Below, one piece after another: positions 15,065 to 26,894 of a stretch of 64,000 nt of DNA (position 1 is its first letter; each line of letters starts with the position of its first letter). A program made the position numbers and the translations under genes. The stretch lies in the NCBI RefSeq assembly GCF_029227915.1, contig NC_079876.1:29237828-29301827 (forward strand), in the 5' to 3' direction. The notes below the pieces were generated by a model, which was given only the letters and a program-made list of their open reading frames with translations, was not told the origin of the DNA and did not search any database. This DNA is from Hydractinia symbiolongicarpus. Taxonomy: Eukaryota; Cnidaria; Hydrozoa; Anthoathecata; Hydractiniidae.

Positions 15065-16120
15065 TAACAGTCAACTTCAAGGTTAAGATGAAACTTTTTT
15101 CACAGTTTTTTTGTTATTAAACTCAAGGCTGCCTCCATTCTTACTCGTATCGATTGACAAAAAAATTTCTTATACAAACCTCCACAATACACCTTTCCCG
15201 GATTTACTTTCTTTGATGTGCCGCAGCTCTATCTCAACATCCTTACATGAAAATTGATAAATCGTGAAATTTTCATATTTATACATTAAAGAAACAACCT
15301 GCTACAACAGTTTTTTTAATTTTGTACTAATTAACCTTTGCTCGAAGATGAGGCTTATTAGTACAAGTCGAAAATTAAGAAGGCTTTCACCGTAACAATG
15401 ATGCAACCAAAACAGCACTTTCCCATGTCGGATTAAGTTGAAAATTTATACACACACCAATTTACTGGTGCTGAATATAATGTTAAGGTCAAAACATCAA
15501 AATTCCAAAATTTTAAAAAACATGAATTCGTGAAATGTGTATTGGTGCAAATTATCGGACCAGGTAAATCGAGAGTTATAATAAACAGCAAAGATCTCTA
15601 TAAACCAATACGTGTCACAAAAATATCTATGTAACAAATTAACAAGTGGCAAAGGTCTTTCAAACACCTGACGCACTGATTATGTTTTTGTCCGTGCTAC
15701 CTATAAGGTCGTCTTGCTATAATACCATTTATGCTATACATGGCCATCAGTATTTTAAATCCGAAGTAGCAGAGTCAAAGTGTTTTTCATGTTTTCATGT
15801 TTTATTATTGTAAACTTGGTGAAGGCAATGTTGAGACAACGGCTTCAATAACTTGTGTATTTTGTTTGAAGCAAATGAAAATTTATTGTAGGGATTTGTG
15901 GTAAATTTATTCGTGATTCGTGAATGGATATTTTGTGATAAAATTCAGCTTTACCCTGGCTATAGAGTCTGTTCAGTTCTCAACATACGCATGCTTAGTA
16001 AGTGTCAACCACAGCGCTCTATGTCAACCAATGACAAGTAAAGGACATACGACAACCCATGGGATATATATTTAATATATAGTCGGTTGCCTGTGGAAAT
16101 ATTTAAGAGTGCACTCGTTA
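15065..16120. other. Noncoding stretch, no gene seen
   Basis: AT-rich; nothing recognised. Confidence 0.4.
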
Positions 16121-16129
16121 TTTTTACAC

Positions 16130-16450
16130 CGCATTGCGTGCGTCTTGCTACTTGCATTACCATTTAGACAGACAGGCGTATTCGGTATTATAAACCGGAC
16201 TAGTTGATAGCACGTGGATAAATTCCGTCCTTTATATATTACATTTCGTGTTTCCACAACACGACCTTTTTCTCGCGAGCACAAACAGACAAACGGAATA
16301 CGGCTAATATTAAAGAGACTAGTCGTTAACCCGTGGAAAAATCCGCAGGATCGCCCGTCCTTTATATACTGCATATTTTGTGTTCCCGTAGCACAATGTT
16401 TTTTCGCACACAATCAGACAGACGGGATGTGGCTATTATTAAAGAGATGT
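16130..16450. repeat. Dispersed hairpin repeat, inverted copies
   Basis: Two tandem units of the family seen at 1-236, here in the opposite orientation. Each has CAGACAGACGG-type sequence, GACTAGTCGTTAACCCGTGG, then GCCCGTCCTTTATATA and a CACGAAAT-type end in inverse form. The hairpin core has decayed. Open frames on both strands are repeat translations. Confidence 0.6.
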
Positions 16451-16499
16451 GATACATTCAGAACAAAATACCCACACATGTAGTATAATACTTCCTGCC

Positions 16500-18030
16500 A
16501 TATACTAAACGATGGAGAGCTGGCCTAGAAAATTTAACGTGTCCATTCTAATATTTAAAATGCTCGGTTCAAAGTTCCAATTGAGTATACACAAAAAATC
16601 GAAAATTCTTAAAATACTAAGCATAGAGGAACGCAAGAAATAATATTAAAAGTGATTTTAGCGTGCTATTTTTTTACTATCGTTAAACATGCCTGCGATC
16701 TCGTCTCTCGGAATTATGAAACTGAAAATATAACAACAATCATTGACAATATTTAGACGAAAAACACGGTAAAAGCTATTTTAGCTAAAAAAAATAAAAT
16801 AGTCGAAAATTTACATCACAACTAACATATTGTTATGACTAAATTCTTGATTGTAGATCTTCCTGCTATATTTACATATACACCAGACAAACAGCGTTTG
16901 ATAATGTATCTATACATTCACATTACATGCATACGATCAGACAAAAACACACGATTAAAAAATTAAAAAAGACGTATTTAGCGATACATAATCTTTACCA
17001 AAGCAAGGTTTTTTCGGAGATAACTTATCTCTTCAACAAATGTATTGCAAAAGACACAAACTAAACTTTTATCTAATGTCTATTTTTGTTCAGCTGAACT
17101 TTTATTTTTTTTTTTCGATAGATAGTTCTACTTCTAACTGTAGTTGGTTGGTAACATTTTTCCATAACAACATGTTTGAATTTTTTTGCCTATATTGAAT
17201 TCTTTTAGTATTAAATTATTTTAAAGAAAGTTTGAATAAAAACGTGCCCTCCCACGTGGGACGACTGCAGGAGGCTCTAATCTCTGCAGTAGGTGAAGCA
17301 ATGCAAGGGTTCGACTTTAGCACATACTTAGGGCATTGCTATCTCGTATAAAGTAGCGATTTGGCGGCCGTGTTGAAGAAAATACGGGTATTAAGAGACA
17401 AAATTTAAAAGTTACTCTACTTTAATAACTTTTTTCATGTTGAAAAACATTCCCTTTTCTTCACTTCTTGACTTAGAATAATAAAAAAGCTTTAGTTAAA
17501 TTTACGCGCATAAAGTTCTGGTTTTTAAAGCTGTGTCCGGAAACTGACCTTGCTGATGTAATGTTTTGAGAACAAGGTTCGGACATGTTCTTTTGAGTAA
17601 ATTAAAACTATCATTGAAATATTTCTCTTCCCGAGAAGCTTTATGTTCTGTTTTGCATACAATTTAGGTTTTGAACTAGAATCAGAAACAACAAAACTTC
17701 GCGGGTGCAAATTTATCTTAACGGAATACGTTTCTGCGATGGTTGAATATTATTTTGAGCTTTTCGCAAAATGATTTAATACCATCGCAAAATATGTTCT
17801 TGCAAAATTCATTTTTGAAACTCTCATTTTAGCAAAATTTGTCATTGTGCCACGTAAATTCCCCAAAATTTTCCTAAAAACAGAAATAATTTTTCTTTTC
17901 GCTTGTGTCTGCTCCCTAAAAGAAGAATTTGATTGGCAGTTTTATGTTGAGGAAGAACAATTTTTTATTGCAATATAAACATTAAATGTGGAAATTGTCT
18001 TTTTCAAATCCTAGTACTCGGACAAATTAA
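16500..18030. other. Noncoding stretch, no gene seen
   Basis: AT-rich; short frames only, nothing recognised. Confidence 0.4.
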
Positions 18031-18130
18031 ATTCCCGCAAAATGTATTGAAACTATCCATTCGCGAAGTTAAATTCTCGCGAAATATATTGAAACTATAT
18101 ATTCGCGAAATTAAATTCTCGCGAATTTAA
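18030..18130. repeat. Imperfect tandem repeat, about 39 bp period
   Basis: Two to three copies of a unit containing TATTGAAACTAT, ATTCGCGAA and TTAAATTCTCGCGAA. The TTCGCGAA palindrome recurs in each copy. Confidence 0.65.
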
Positions 18131-19380
18131 AAAAATACAAAATGTGGATTCCCGAAATTTATTCCACTAAATTACCATCGAATTTGTTCTGGAGTTCATC
18201 TCGAAAGAGTTGGAGTTCATCTCAAAAGTGTGTGCCATAATCGAACATCTATTGACCAATCGCATTGCGCGATTTGATTAATATCTGTTAGACAACAGTT
18301 TGACCTCATACTTATCGTATAGGCAACATGAATTAAGGTCAAGGAAATATTTTTGGATTTTGACATATTGGTTTTCTCACAGTTGGAAAATACTTCTCCT
18401 GCAGTGATATATAAATTTTTCCGCTCTGGTTATTAAAAATAAGAAATTAAATTAAGTTCTTGGGATTAAATTTTTAGAGTCACGATGCCTTATTGCAAAT
18501 GTTCCATCAATCTGAACTTCATCTACTTACACTCTTTATACAGCATCAGTGGGTAGTAAAAGATAGTCACCTGGTCTTAGATTTTTCAACAGCATTGGTA
18601 ATTTTAAGATGGGGAGGCGCTGAAAATATGTTTCTAACGTTCTTGAAAAACTTTTTTACTAATTAATGTATTGAAATTAGACCATTATCAGGAGAATGTC
18701 AAAACACGAGCACAATTTGAACGCTTTTGATAAAAAATAACACTTATGATTTAAACTGTCACAGCGTGATGGAATTTTAATCATAAAAAACTAATAACAA
18801 CGATGAATATTTTCCTTTTGGACGCACAGGTGAGAAGAATTAACAAAAAATAAAATTCGAAATCTTCACTCCCATTTTTTTTCGCGTGATAAAAAACACA
18901 AAAGAAAATTTTATCTCGTCCCTTTTTTTTATAAAACAACAAAACAAAAACAATTCAAGAATTCTGGCTTAACTGCGCTTTCATTTTGATAAGAGACACA
19001 AACAAAGATGGTATCCAAGGATGTAAACAAAAGATGGTAGCCTTTTGCTTCCTGAACACCACGTAGTCTCTACGTCAGTAAATCCTTATTTAACGAAGAA
19101 ATCATTTTCTTATTATTTGTTGAGAAACATTGATTGAAAGAGGCGGCAAGAAAAGCAAAAAAGGTACTTGTAAAGGTGATTTTTTATGTGATTCTTAGTC
19201 ATTTGTAGATTCGTGTAGGTGATTATACGTTTTTTGTTTTTATAATCAGTTTTGTTTCTGTTGCTCGGTGGCCTGACAATACGTTCTCTGTGTTATAGAG
19301 ACGCTTACGGAAGACCCGAAGTGAGCTTAAAATCTCCATTTTGTAGATTTCTTAAGCAGTAACACAAAGAAATTGTTAAT
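18131..19380. other. Noncoding stretch, no gene seen
   Basis: AT-rich upstream region of the secreted-precursor gene; may contain an upstream untranslated exon, not located. Confidence 0.35.
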
Positions 19381-19394
19381 CTGACGCCGTGTTA

Positions 19395-19620
19395 AGCATC
19401 TCTATTAATAATGCCTCTTGTCTGTCTGTATCTTCGTTAATTTATGACCGTCTTCTCTGTCTGTATCTTCGTTATTTTATTAATAATACTCGTATAATTT
19501 GTGCGGGAAAAATGTCGTGCTACGGCCGCACGAAATAGCGAAACAATACATTTTATCGACTATGTTGCGACGGGTCATGAAATTTAAAGGAAGGGTAATT
19601 TAGCGGGACAAAAGCTAGTT
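19395..19620. repeat. Degenerate copy of the dispersed repeat
   Basis: Two CTGTCTGTATCTTCGTTA blocks, then GCACGAAATAGCGAAACAAT and TGTTGCGACGGG, which match the order of blocks in the repeat at 1-236. The hairpin core is lost. Confidence 0.45.
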
Positions 19621-19919
19621 TATATTATTACGCGTTGTCTGTTTGTGATTCAAAGATGGAAGCTATGATTTGCTCAAAAACATATTGAAGGGCTAAAAAA
19701 AATTAACTTTAACAATTTCAATATTAATGTCGCATATTTATATTTGATTTCTGATAGAGTCATAATTGTTAGTCAGTTGTAGAACAACTTAAATATCTGC
19801 ACCATCTGGTTCTACAACCGCCTCTTGCTACTTCATTGGCTATTGAACCTGCCTAAGATTTTCAGTTCTTGTAAAAATTAAGATTAAGTGCGCAAAAATT
19901 TAATTTTAAAATACTCATG

Positions 19920-19948
19920 TTTACTGTAACTAATGCATTTTTTTAGCT
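19920..19948 (+). promoter_or_regulatory. Probable 3' splice acceptor in the 5' UTR
   Basis: A T-run followed by AG lies a few bases ahead of the precursor's start codon. It fits the end of a 5' UTR intron or a trans-spliced leader site; both occur in some cnidarians. Confidence 0.4.
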
Positions 19949-19960
19949 CAGCCAATCAAA

Positions 19961-20800
19961 ATGCATTCTTCTTTAACCAAACTTATTATTGGATGCGCTT
20001 TGCTGGCAACGTTGGGTGTCCAAGCGGAAGAGGAAGTAACAAGGACAGAAGAATTGTCACATAACGACCATCTCAAACGCGACTTACCTAAAACTCGATT
20101 AAATAGTTACTTAAAACAAATGTCCAATGATTATTTAAATTTAATCAAGAACTTTTTACAACGGCGCCATAAGCCAGTTAAACGCAACCTTCCATACTTT
20201 CTCCATCGCAAGGAGGCAGGAGTCCCATATTTCTGGGAACGAGAAGCTAAAATACCATACTTTTTCCAAAAAAGAGGAGCAAGTGCTAAGGAAAATCTTC
20301 CATACTTTCTCCATCGCAAGGAGGCATCAGTACCGTATTTCTGGCAAAGAGAAGCTAAACTACCATACTTTTTTCAAAGAAGAGAGTTAAGTGCTAAAGT
20401 TCCATACTTTTGGTCGCGTAAAGAAACAGAAGGCAAGTACCCTTTTGCATTTGGAGCTAAAAAGGAGTTACCTTTCTTCCATCGGCGAGAAGCTACCCAT
20501 GACCTACCTTTGTTTTGGAATCGGCGAAACACAGTCGATAAAACAGAGGAAGACATCGTAGCAAGAGCTTTACTGGATGAAGTGAAACAGGAGAATAAAA
20601 GAGAACTGGTGTCATTGCTCAGTCCCATGCTTACTAGAAGGGGATTAAACGTTGTCCGCCAAACACCAATGATTACGAAAAATTCACCAATGTTATCAAA
20701 GCGGTCACCAATGCTATCAAAAAGAGCTCCCATGATATCACGAGAAGCACCCATGATTTCCAAGAAGTCTCCCATGCTGACAAAGGAATCGTCCATGTAA
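19961..20800 (+). CDS. Secreted repeat precursor, putative neuropeptide precursor
   Basis: 279 residues. Residues 1-22 form a signal peptide (positive start, hydrophobic core, G-V-Q-A before an acidic run). Residues about 75-190 carry ten units of (L/V/I)-P-Y-F-(L/W/F)-x-R or close variants (PFAF, PFF, PLFW), separated by R-K-E, R-E-A-K or K-R. The first six are two copies of a three-unit block. Residues about 235-279 carry seven units of (S/A/T)-P-M-(L/I)-(S/T)-(K/R) ending in KR, RE, KK or KE. Repeated short peptides between dibasic or basic-acidic sites behind a signal peptide are the mark of a neuropeptide precursor, and cnidarian precursors are known to be cut at acidic residues too. No glycine follows the units, so amidation is not expected. 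A TTTTTTTAG acceptor lies 12 bases before the ATG, implying an upstream noncoding exon or spliced leader. An antimicrobial or structural secreted protein is possible. Confidence 0.7.
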   Translation: MHSSLTKLIIGCALLATLGVQAEEEVTRTEELSHNDHLKRDLPKTRLNSYLKQMSNDYLNLIKNFLQRRHKPVKRNLPYFLHRKEAGVPYFWEREAKIPYFFQKRGASAKENLPYFLHRKEASVPYFWQREAKLPYFFQRRELSAKVPYFWSRKETEGKYPFAFGAKKELPFFHRREATHDLPLFWNRRNTVDKTEEDIVARALLDEVKQENKRELVSLLSPMLTRRGLNVVRQTPMITKNSPMLSKRSPMLSKRAPMISREAPMISKKSPMLTKESSM

Positions 20801-22145
20801 ACATGTTATAATACCTAAACAGTAACAGTATTTATAGGTACAAGAATATGGAACGCTAACTTTGAGTCTAGCACCATAGCATATTTGTAAGTTTTATTTT
20901 TCAGAATACTCAGCATCAGTTTGTATGCCATTGTATTGAATATTTCAAAGAAAGAAGGTACAAAACAAAATGCTTTAATCTTAGTTCTGATGAATTACTT
21001 CTGATGAATAGGAATATTCCTGCCCCTTTCCCTTCACACATTAAAAACCCACCAATTTGTGCTAACAAAAAATTCACAATTGTTTAGGCAATAAGAGGCA
21101 CAATCTCTGTAATAGCGGTGTCTCTATGTTGGGGGCAAAATCCATAACGACCGGAAAAAATTCAGAAAAATATGGAAAGGAGTTTATTAAAACCACAACC
21201 TGGTCGCGTTTTTTAGATGCAAAATGCAGCGAGATATACTTTATTCAATCAATGGGTCTAACTGTTTTCGGGTGTTGTTGTTATTATCAAAGAAAACTGT
21301 CGCAGCAAGGTCGCAGTGTCTTTTTGAAGACAGGAATGGCTAGACCATGATATTGATATTGACTTCCATGTTGGCGGTATCATTTTTATTCGTGGATTAT
21401 TTGTTCTTGGCACTTTGCATTTTAGGAAAGTTGAGCTTAAATATTCTATAATAGATTGCCTTTTTTAGCCATATTATATCTTAAACATACCAATTTTAAA
21501 TGCTGTCTGACTGTTTTTGTTTGACTGTGTCCGATGTAATTCAAATTGAATTTTTAAACTAGAAATTATTCCGCAAAATAGAGATTGGTAACTGATTTTG
21601 TTATGACTGGTTAACTACAGGTTTGACGAACGGTTACAAAGATATTGTGTTGGACTTTTCAGTTTGAGGCTTAATTACTTGGAAACACGTGGAAATAATT
21701 GACTTCATCTTCTGTGTTGATAGCTAGGGACTAGCAAAAGATACTTACGTACTTTATATTGAAAGACAGGGACAGTCCCCACGTAGTTATTACATCAGAT
21801 GAGCAAATCTGGATAACTAATGCTGCGTAGAAATGCTAGTTTATTTACTAAACTTGTTTATTATGTTTAAATTTCAATCAGGGTGACCGACGTTTCTCCG
21901 CATGGGTTTGAACCCCACCTCTACTATGTAAAGATTGTAAGTGCCTTCCAGACATCTCGAAAGACGGATAATATTAGCTGTTGGTACCAGAAGTATGGTG
22001 CAGAGATTTTCCTAGCTTCTTTTCTGCCTTATTTCGAGAACAAAACTTTTTTTCGCCGTTTTCTCGGTTTTTGGTTGAAGAAAGTTAGGAGGACCCAAGT
22101 TTGAAACGGTTGCATTGACTTCGAACGCGCAGGTCCCTTAAAAAT
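20801..22145. other. 3' UTR and intergenic DNA with a possible SINE remnant
   Basis: Near 21900-21930 a plus-strand CGCATGGGTTTGAACCCCAC resembles the T arm and 3' acceptor of tRNA-Leu, followed by GCCTTCCAGACATCTCGAAA, a wording common in tRNA-derived SINE bodies. The 5' tRNA half is missing. Nothing else recognised. Confidence 0.35.
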
Positions 22146-22149
22146 ACAG

Positions 22150-22350
22150 TGAAGCCTTTATAGCGGACCCCTCCCCACCACGGGCACTTTACTGAAGGAA
22201 CAGATGAAAAGGTGGTAAGACGCTCAATATAAATATCTCAACAATATCTATACAGCAAAATTAAAAGCGGACGTCTCTCTATAGCTGACGCCATTAAAAG
22301 ATTCCAATTTACATTATCCTTATAATCGACCTCTTTGGATACGGTCCACA
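22150..22350. mobile_element. Possible pogo/Tigger-like transposon end
   Basis: CAGTGAAGCCTTTATAGCGG followed by GCGGACGTCTCTCTATAG and a further GACCTCTTTGG block resembles the repeated end structure of Tc1/mariner-pogo MITEs. The opposite end was not found. Confidence 0.35.
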
Positions 22351-22359
22351 ATGGTCATA

Positions 22360-23690
22360 TAGAACAATTTTTTTCTTCGTTAAAACAGTAAAACTACAGT
22401 TTTTTGTTAATTTGCTGCTTTGTTTTACCTCGTCCCCAGAAGTTCTTGCCTTTTAAATATCGAGGCCGGGCGGTGAGGAAACCCTTGGTAAAGGCTGGTG
22501 GGTACTGTAATGCGATTGGTTTACATTTGGCATAGATAATTTATACGACTTGTTATAAAGATGGCGGATTTTGTTACAGAAACATTGAAACTTTAGATGA
22601 TTTCTCACAAATTAACTAAATATGATGAGTGGAGAAGTAAATATCTTTAAAAAAGATGTTATTTTAGCATATTTTTCAGTGTTAACATTTTAAATAAAAT
22701 TTCTTTTTCAAACCTTGTAAAGAACACGACTTTTGGCAATTTAGCTGGGTGAAAAAAAAATGTAGCTAGCTCTGGCTATGTTTGTAATATATACATAGGC
22801 AGGTATCATAAGTCATTACTAAATAAAAATAAATCTTATTTTTCATTTATTTTCTAGTTAAAGAAACCAGTGCTTTTCTAAAATTGTAGTTTCAGTCAAG
22901 TTAGCTGAATGCATCTTGTGAAATTATCAATACAACAGTTAATAACATGCGTTAACATATTTTATAATAATCTTCCCACTTTTAACAAATGATGTTACTG
23001 CTCAACAACTTTTACATTCTGTTGAATTGTTATATATACTTAGCATGGCCATAAGATGAGGAAATAAAGATAAATACAGACTTACATACAGTTCTTTTTA
23101 TCCTTTCCCTCTTTACACAATGTTGGAGAGTCATAGCAGCAAAGCCTCTGTCTTTAAAAACTTGAGCACATTATTGTCTGTGGATGTAAAAGTATCTGAA
23201 TGATTAGAAATTTTAGTCTTAACACTTTCGGCAAGGATTATAGCTATATACGACACATTTAAGTGATAAGCAATTAGATTAATCTCTAAACTTTTGGGTC
23301 ATGCAATAGATTGCTAAAGCATTTTTGATCACAGCCTCTTAGCTGGTTGCTGCACGTAGCTATAATGATCTTATCAACACAGTGGTAAATATGAACCAGA
23401 CATTATCGTGTTCATCAGTAGTGAATCTATCACGCTAAAGTACGCTATATTGCTGTTTAAATGCAATTGCTTTTGAGCAAAATTCTAGATAAGTACAGGG
23501 AGGCATAGATAAAAGGCCTGAAGGTCGCTAAGCTAGTTGTTTAAATTTTTGTTTCATTTTAAATCTATAGCTTGAACTCGCTCCTAGGAAAAGTTATCCA
23601 GTAAAAATTGGGACCAGGTTTTTGATTTTAACGATGTAAATAGCTCTTTTAATGCTTTCTCTTTAATTCTTAACACATTTTTGATAATAA
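22360..23690. other. Noncoding stretch, no gene seen
   Basis: AT-rich; one CTCGTCCCCAG repeat end near 22430; otherwise nothing recognised. Confidence 0.4.
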
Positions 23691-23699
23691 TTTCAATAC

Positions 23700-24185
23700 T
23701 TTTGCTCTCCTTAAATTGATGACTAAAAAACAAATCAAAACTAAATCTAAGCCATGGCTTACTGCAGGAATGAAGGAGGCTATATCAAAACGAAATAAAA
23801 TATTAAAAACGTTTATTAAAACAACAAACCTAATCCAGAAAATTAACATCCATATTCTGGAAAGAGGATAAATAATATTAACAAAGTAGACAAAAATAAT
23901 AACAACAACAACGTATCTCTTAATATTAACGATCAACAAATTAATGACCCCCTTCTCATGTCTAATAGTTGTAAGAAACATTTTACAAAGATTGCTGATA
24001 AAATAAGAAATAAAATAGCCCCTACAAATAAGCACTTTTCTAATTAACTCTAAAATAGCAACCCTAATTCTTTTTTCTTTTCGCCAGTAGACACTGAAAA
24101 AATCGTAAAAGTAATAAAAACCTTGAACATCAGTAAATCAAATGGCCCAAATGGCCCAAAACCTAGCTATATTCCACAATCTAGT
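23700..24185 (+). pseudogene. Degraded non-LTR retrotransposon fragment
   Basis: Plus-strand frames contain a K-P-W-L-T-x-G-M-K-E-A-I segment and, after stops and shifts, a V-D-T-E-K-I-V-K-V-I-K-T-L segment followed by a S-N-G-P-N block. This is the order found between the endonuclease and the reverse transcriptase core of CR1/jockey-like LINEs. Catalytic RT motifs are absent. Related to, but not the same copy as, the LINE at 32.9 kb. Confidence 0.5.
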
Positions 24186-24189
24186 ACTT

Positions 24190-25600
24190 ACAGCTTTGTC
24201 CTAAAGAGGTACTTACCTTGTAAAGTATAAAAGCTAGCCAACTAGCTAGCTAGTTATGTTATGTATCAGTATATTCCAACAAAATCAGCTTTATCTAATC
24301 ACCACTACCACATTCTTTTGAAAAATAATGCTTCGTAAAAGATTTTATCACCATAAAATATAGTGTGAGAAGTTTTTTAAAGTCAAGCGTTGAAAGCATA
24401 AACAACATAGATTCATCGTCCTTACGCCATACGCAAGTAAAGAACCAAGGACTCGATCAAGTTGCTTTCGCTAGCCGCGGAAACTGTAATAGCTAGACAA
24501 CTTCATTAATTATTTAGAACTCAATATACTGGTTACGAAAAGCAGACTGTAGCAGGGTCTTGTTAACTAAGCGATAGCGGCTTTGGCATCGGGCAACAAA
24601 CACTGGGGACGAGGAAGTTTTTGAAGGTTGCTTTGTGTACCGGCACCACAAATATCGGCTCCTTTGATGGCTTTGAGTTGACGATGATGTCAGCTGTAAG
24701 GAGGTTTCAGTGAATATACTTCCATGCGAAACAAGAGTTACCGTAATTTACTATTCATATTTGCGAGAAGTTTTTTCAAAATAAAATTTATATTGCGCGA
24801 AAACTAGGTGTCGCAAAAGTCCTTTCAGAAACAAAGTATTTAATGACAATTTGTTTCTCAATTTATACCGTTTGCTAAGGGCTTTTATGTAGGAGACATA
24901 AAATGCTGAAGTTAAAATTCACATACGAAGTACATGTAGTTCTGGGGAATCGGAAGAAGATGATCAGTGGAAATTGCTTTTCGAAAAAAAAAGAAAAAAG
25001 CGAATAGCGAGAGTCCCAATAATTTTTGCAAGACATAACGTCCTAGAATTCACAAGATTCAACTATTACGCCGGGCGGACCAAACGCTTATTTTCTCACT
25101 GGGCGTCAATTAAAAACTTTCGAAAATTGGCATTTTCTATCATGTGAACAAAACACCGCAAATTTCTCACGATACTTCATGCCTGACTCGCAATGCAGCG
25201 CCTTTGAATTTGAATAAATCGAACAAAGTTTCGAACGACCGCAACATAACTAAAAAGTGTTTTTTTCTTTTTAAGCTTTTCATTTAAAAAGGCCAACAAC
25301 ACTGGACCATCCTTCATGCGTTGACTTTCACACACATAGAATTATATCTTTTTGCGAAAAATGTTACAATTCGCGTTAGATTTTCCTATCCAGAAACTAT
25401 CTATACCATCGCCAACGTTTTGTAACTCCTGGTTACTTAATCTGTATTACTTCGCGCATATGAACTAACCTTTTGAAAATTAATTTGCGGTTCTCATTTT
25501 GCGTTATACATAGTACCTCATAAAACTAAAATCGAAAAATGATTACATAGAATCATTGACTCCTTACGTCTAACTAAAGGAATTCATCTTTGAAGGCTTA
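24190..25600. other. Noncoding stretch, no gene seen
   Basis: Contains one CTGGGGACGAGG repeat end near 24602 and an AGCTAGC-rich stretch at 24233-24257. No coding signal. Confidence 0.4.
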
Positions 25601-25980
25601 CCTGGGAAATTTCAGGTTAAAAAGGTTACTTGAACTTTGAAAAAGTACTGGCAATGAACCTTAGTATTCTAAATCGTGCAAAAGCATTAACATCTGGCGA
25701 CGATCTTATTTCTTTAATAATTTGCCATTTTGATAATTCAACAAGTTGACTGGAACTGCAAAAAACGACGGACAGTAATATTTAGTACTTTGAATTTGAA
25801 GTTTTGATATACGGAAGGAATAAATGTGCATCGTGAAATAACTGCTGGTAGGATTATTGCGGATATTCCATTTTGCCATGTTCGATGCTTCACCACAACG
25901 TGTCATGGTAACACATTTGCACGTTTAAAATTCTCCAAACATCCTTCAATCACCTTATCACACAGGTTAACCTAGCTATT

Positions 25981-26063
25981 ACAAGAGGAGGGGTTCGAAC
26001 CCATGCGGACAATCGTCCATTGGAAATTAAGTCCAACGCCTTAATCACTCGGCCACCCTGGTT
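25981..26063 (-). pseudogene. tRNA-Leu(UAA)-like, divergent
   Basis: Anticodon loop reads UAA on the minus strand, but the anticodon stem and the 3' acceptor (AAGAGGAGGGG on the plus strand) are altered. Confidence 0.5.
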
Positions 26064-26429
26064 GAAATTTCAAGTTAATAAGGTTACTTGAACTTGGAAA
26101 AGTACTGGCAATGAACGTTGGTATTCTAAATTGTACAAAAGCATTAACATCTGTCGGCGTTTTTATTTCTTTAATAATTTGCCGTTTTGATAATTCAACA
26201 AATTGACTGGAACTGCTAAAACTGATGGTAAGTATTATTTGGTATTTGGAATTTGAAGTTTTGAGATTCAGAAGGAATAATTGCGCATTATGAAATAACT
26301 AGCGGTAAGATTAATGCGGCTATTCTATTTTGTCAGGTTTGATACTTCGCCACAAGGTCTCCAGGTTCACCGTTTAAATTAATTCCAGTATCCTTTAATC
26401 ATCTTATCACACGGGTTAAACTAGCTAGT

Positions 26430-26512
26430 TGAAGAGGTGGTGTTCAAAGCCACGCGGACAATCGTCCATTGGAACTTAAGTCCAACGCGTTAACTACTTG
26501 TCCACTCTGGTT
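26430..26512 (-). pseudogene. tRNA-Leu(UAA)-like, decayed
   Basis: The T loop (GTTCAAAG on the plus strand) and the A-box region (ACTACTTGTCCACT) both carry substitutions that break pairing. UAA anticodon retained. Confidence 0.55.
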
Positions 26513-26811
26513 GAAATTTCAAGTAAATAAGACGTACTTACTTATTTAATAATTCGCCGTTTTGATAATTCAACAAGTGGACTGGAACTGCAGAAAGGAT
26601 GGACAGTAATACTTGGTATTTTGAAGTTGAATTTTTGAGATATGGAAGATATAATTGCGCATCGTAAAATAAGGGCAGGTAGGATTATTGCGGCTATTCT
26701 ATTTTGCGATTCTCGATACTTCGCTGCAACGTGTTCAGGTATCACATTTCCATGTTTAAAATACTCGAAGAATCATTCAATCATCTTATCACACAGGTTA
26801 ACCTAGCTAAT

Positions 26812-26894
26812 ATTACAGGTGGGATTCGAACCCATGCGGATAATCGTCCATTGGCACTTGAGTCCAACGCCTTAACTACTCGGCCAAAGCTGGA
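26812..26894 (-). pseudogene. tRNA-Leu-like with CAA anticodon
   Basis: The anticodon loop has changed from UAA to CAA, the only such copy seen. The anticodon stem has one mismatch and the 5' acceptor (CCAAAGCTGG on the plus strand) is disturbed. Confidence 0.5.

Noticed and set aside
20374-20796. 140-codon open frame on the minus strand across the secreted precursor
   Set aside because: It mirrors the plus-strand repeats, has no signal peptide or family motif, and the plus strand explains the sequence better.
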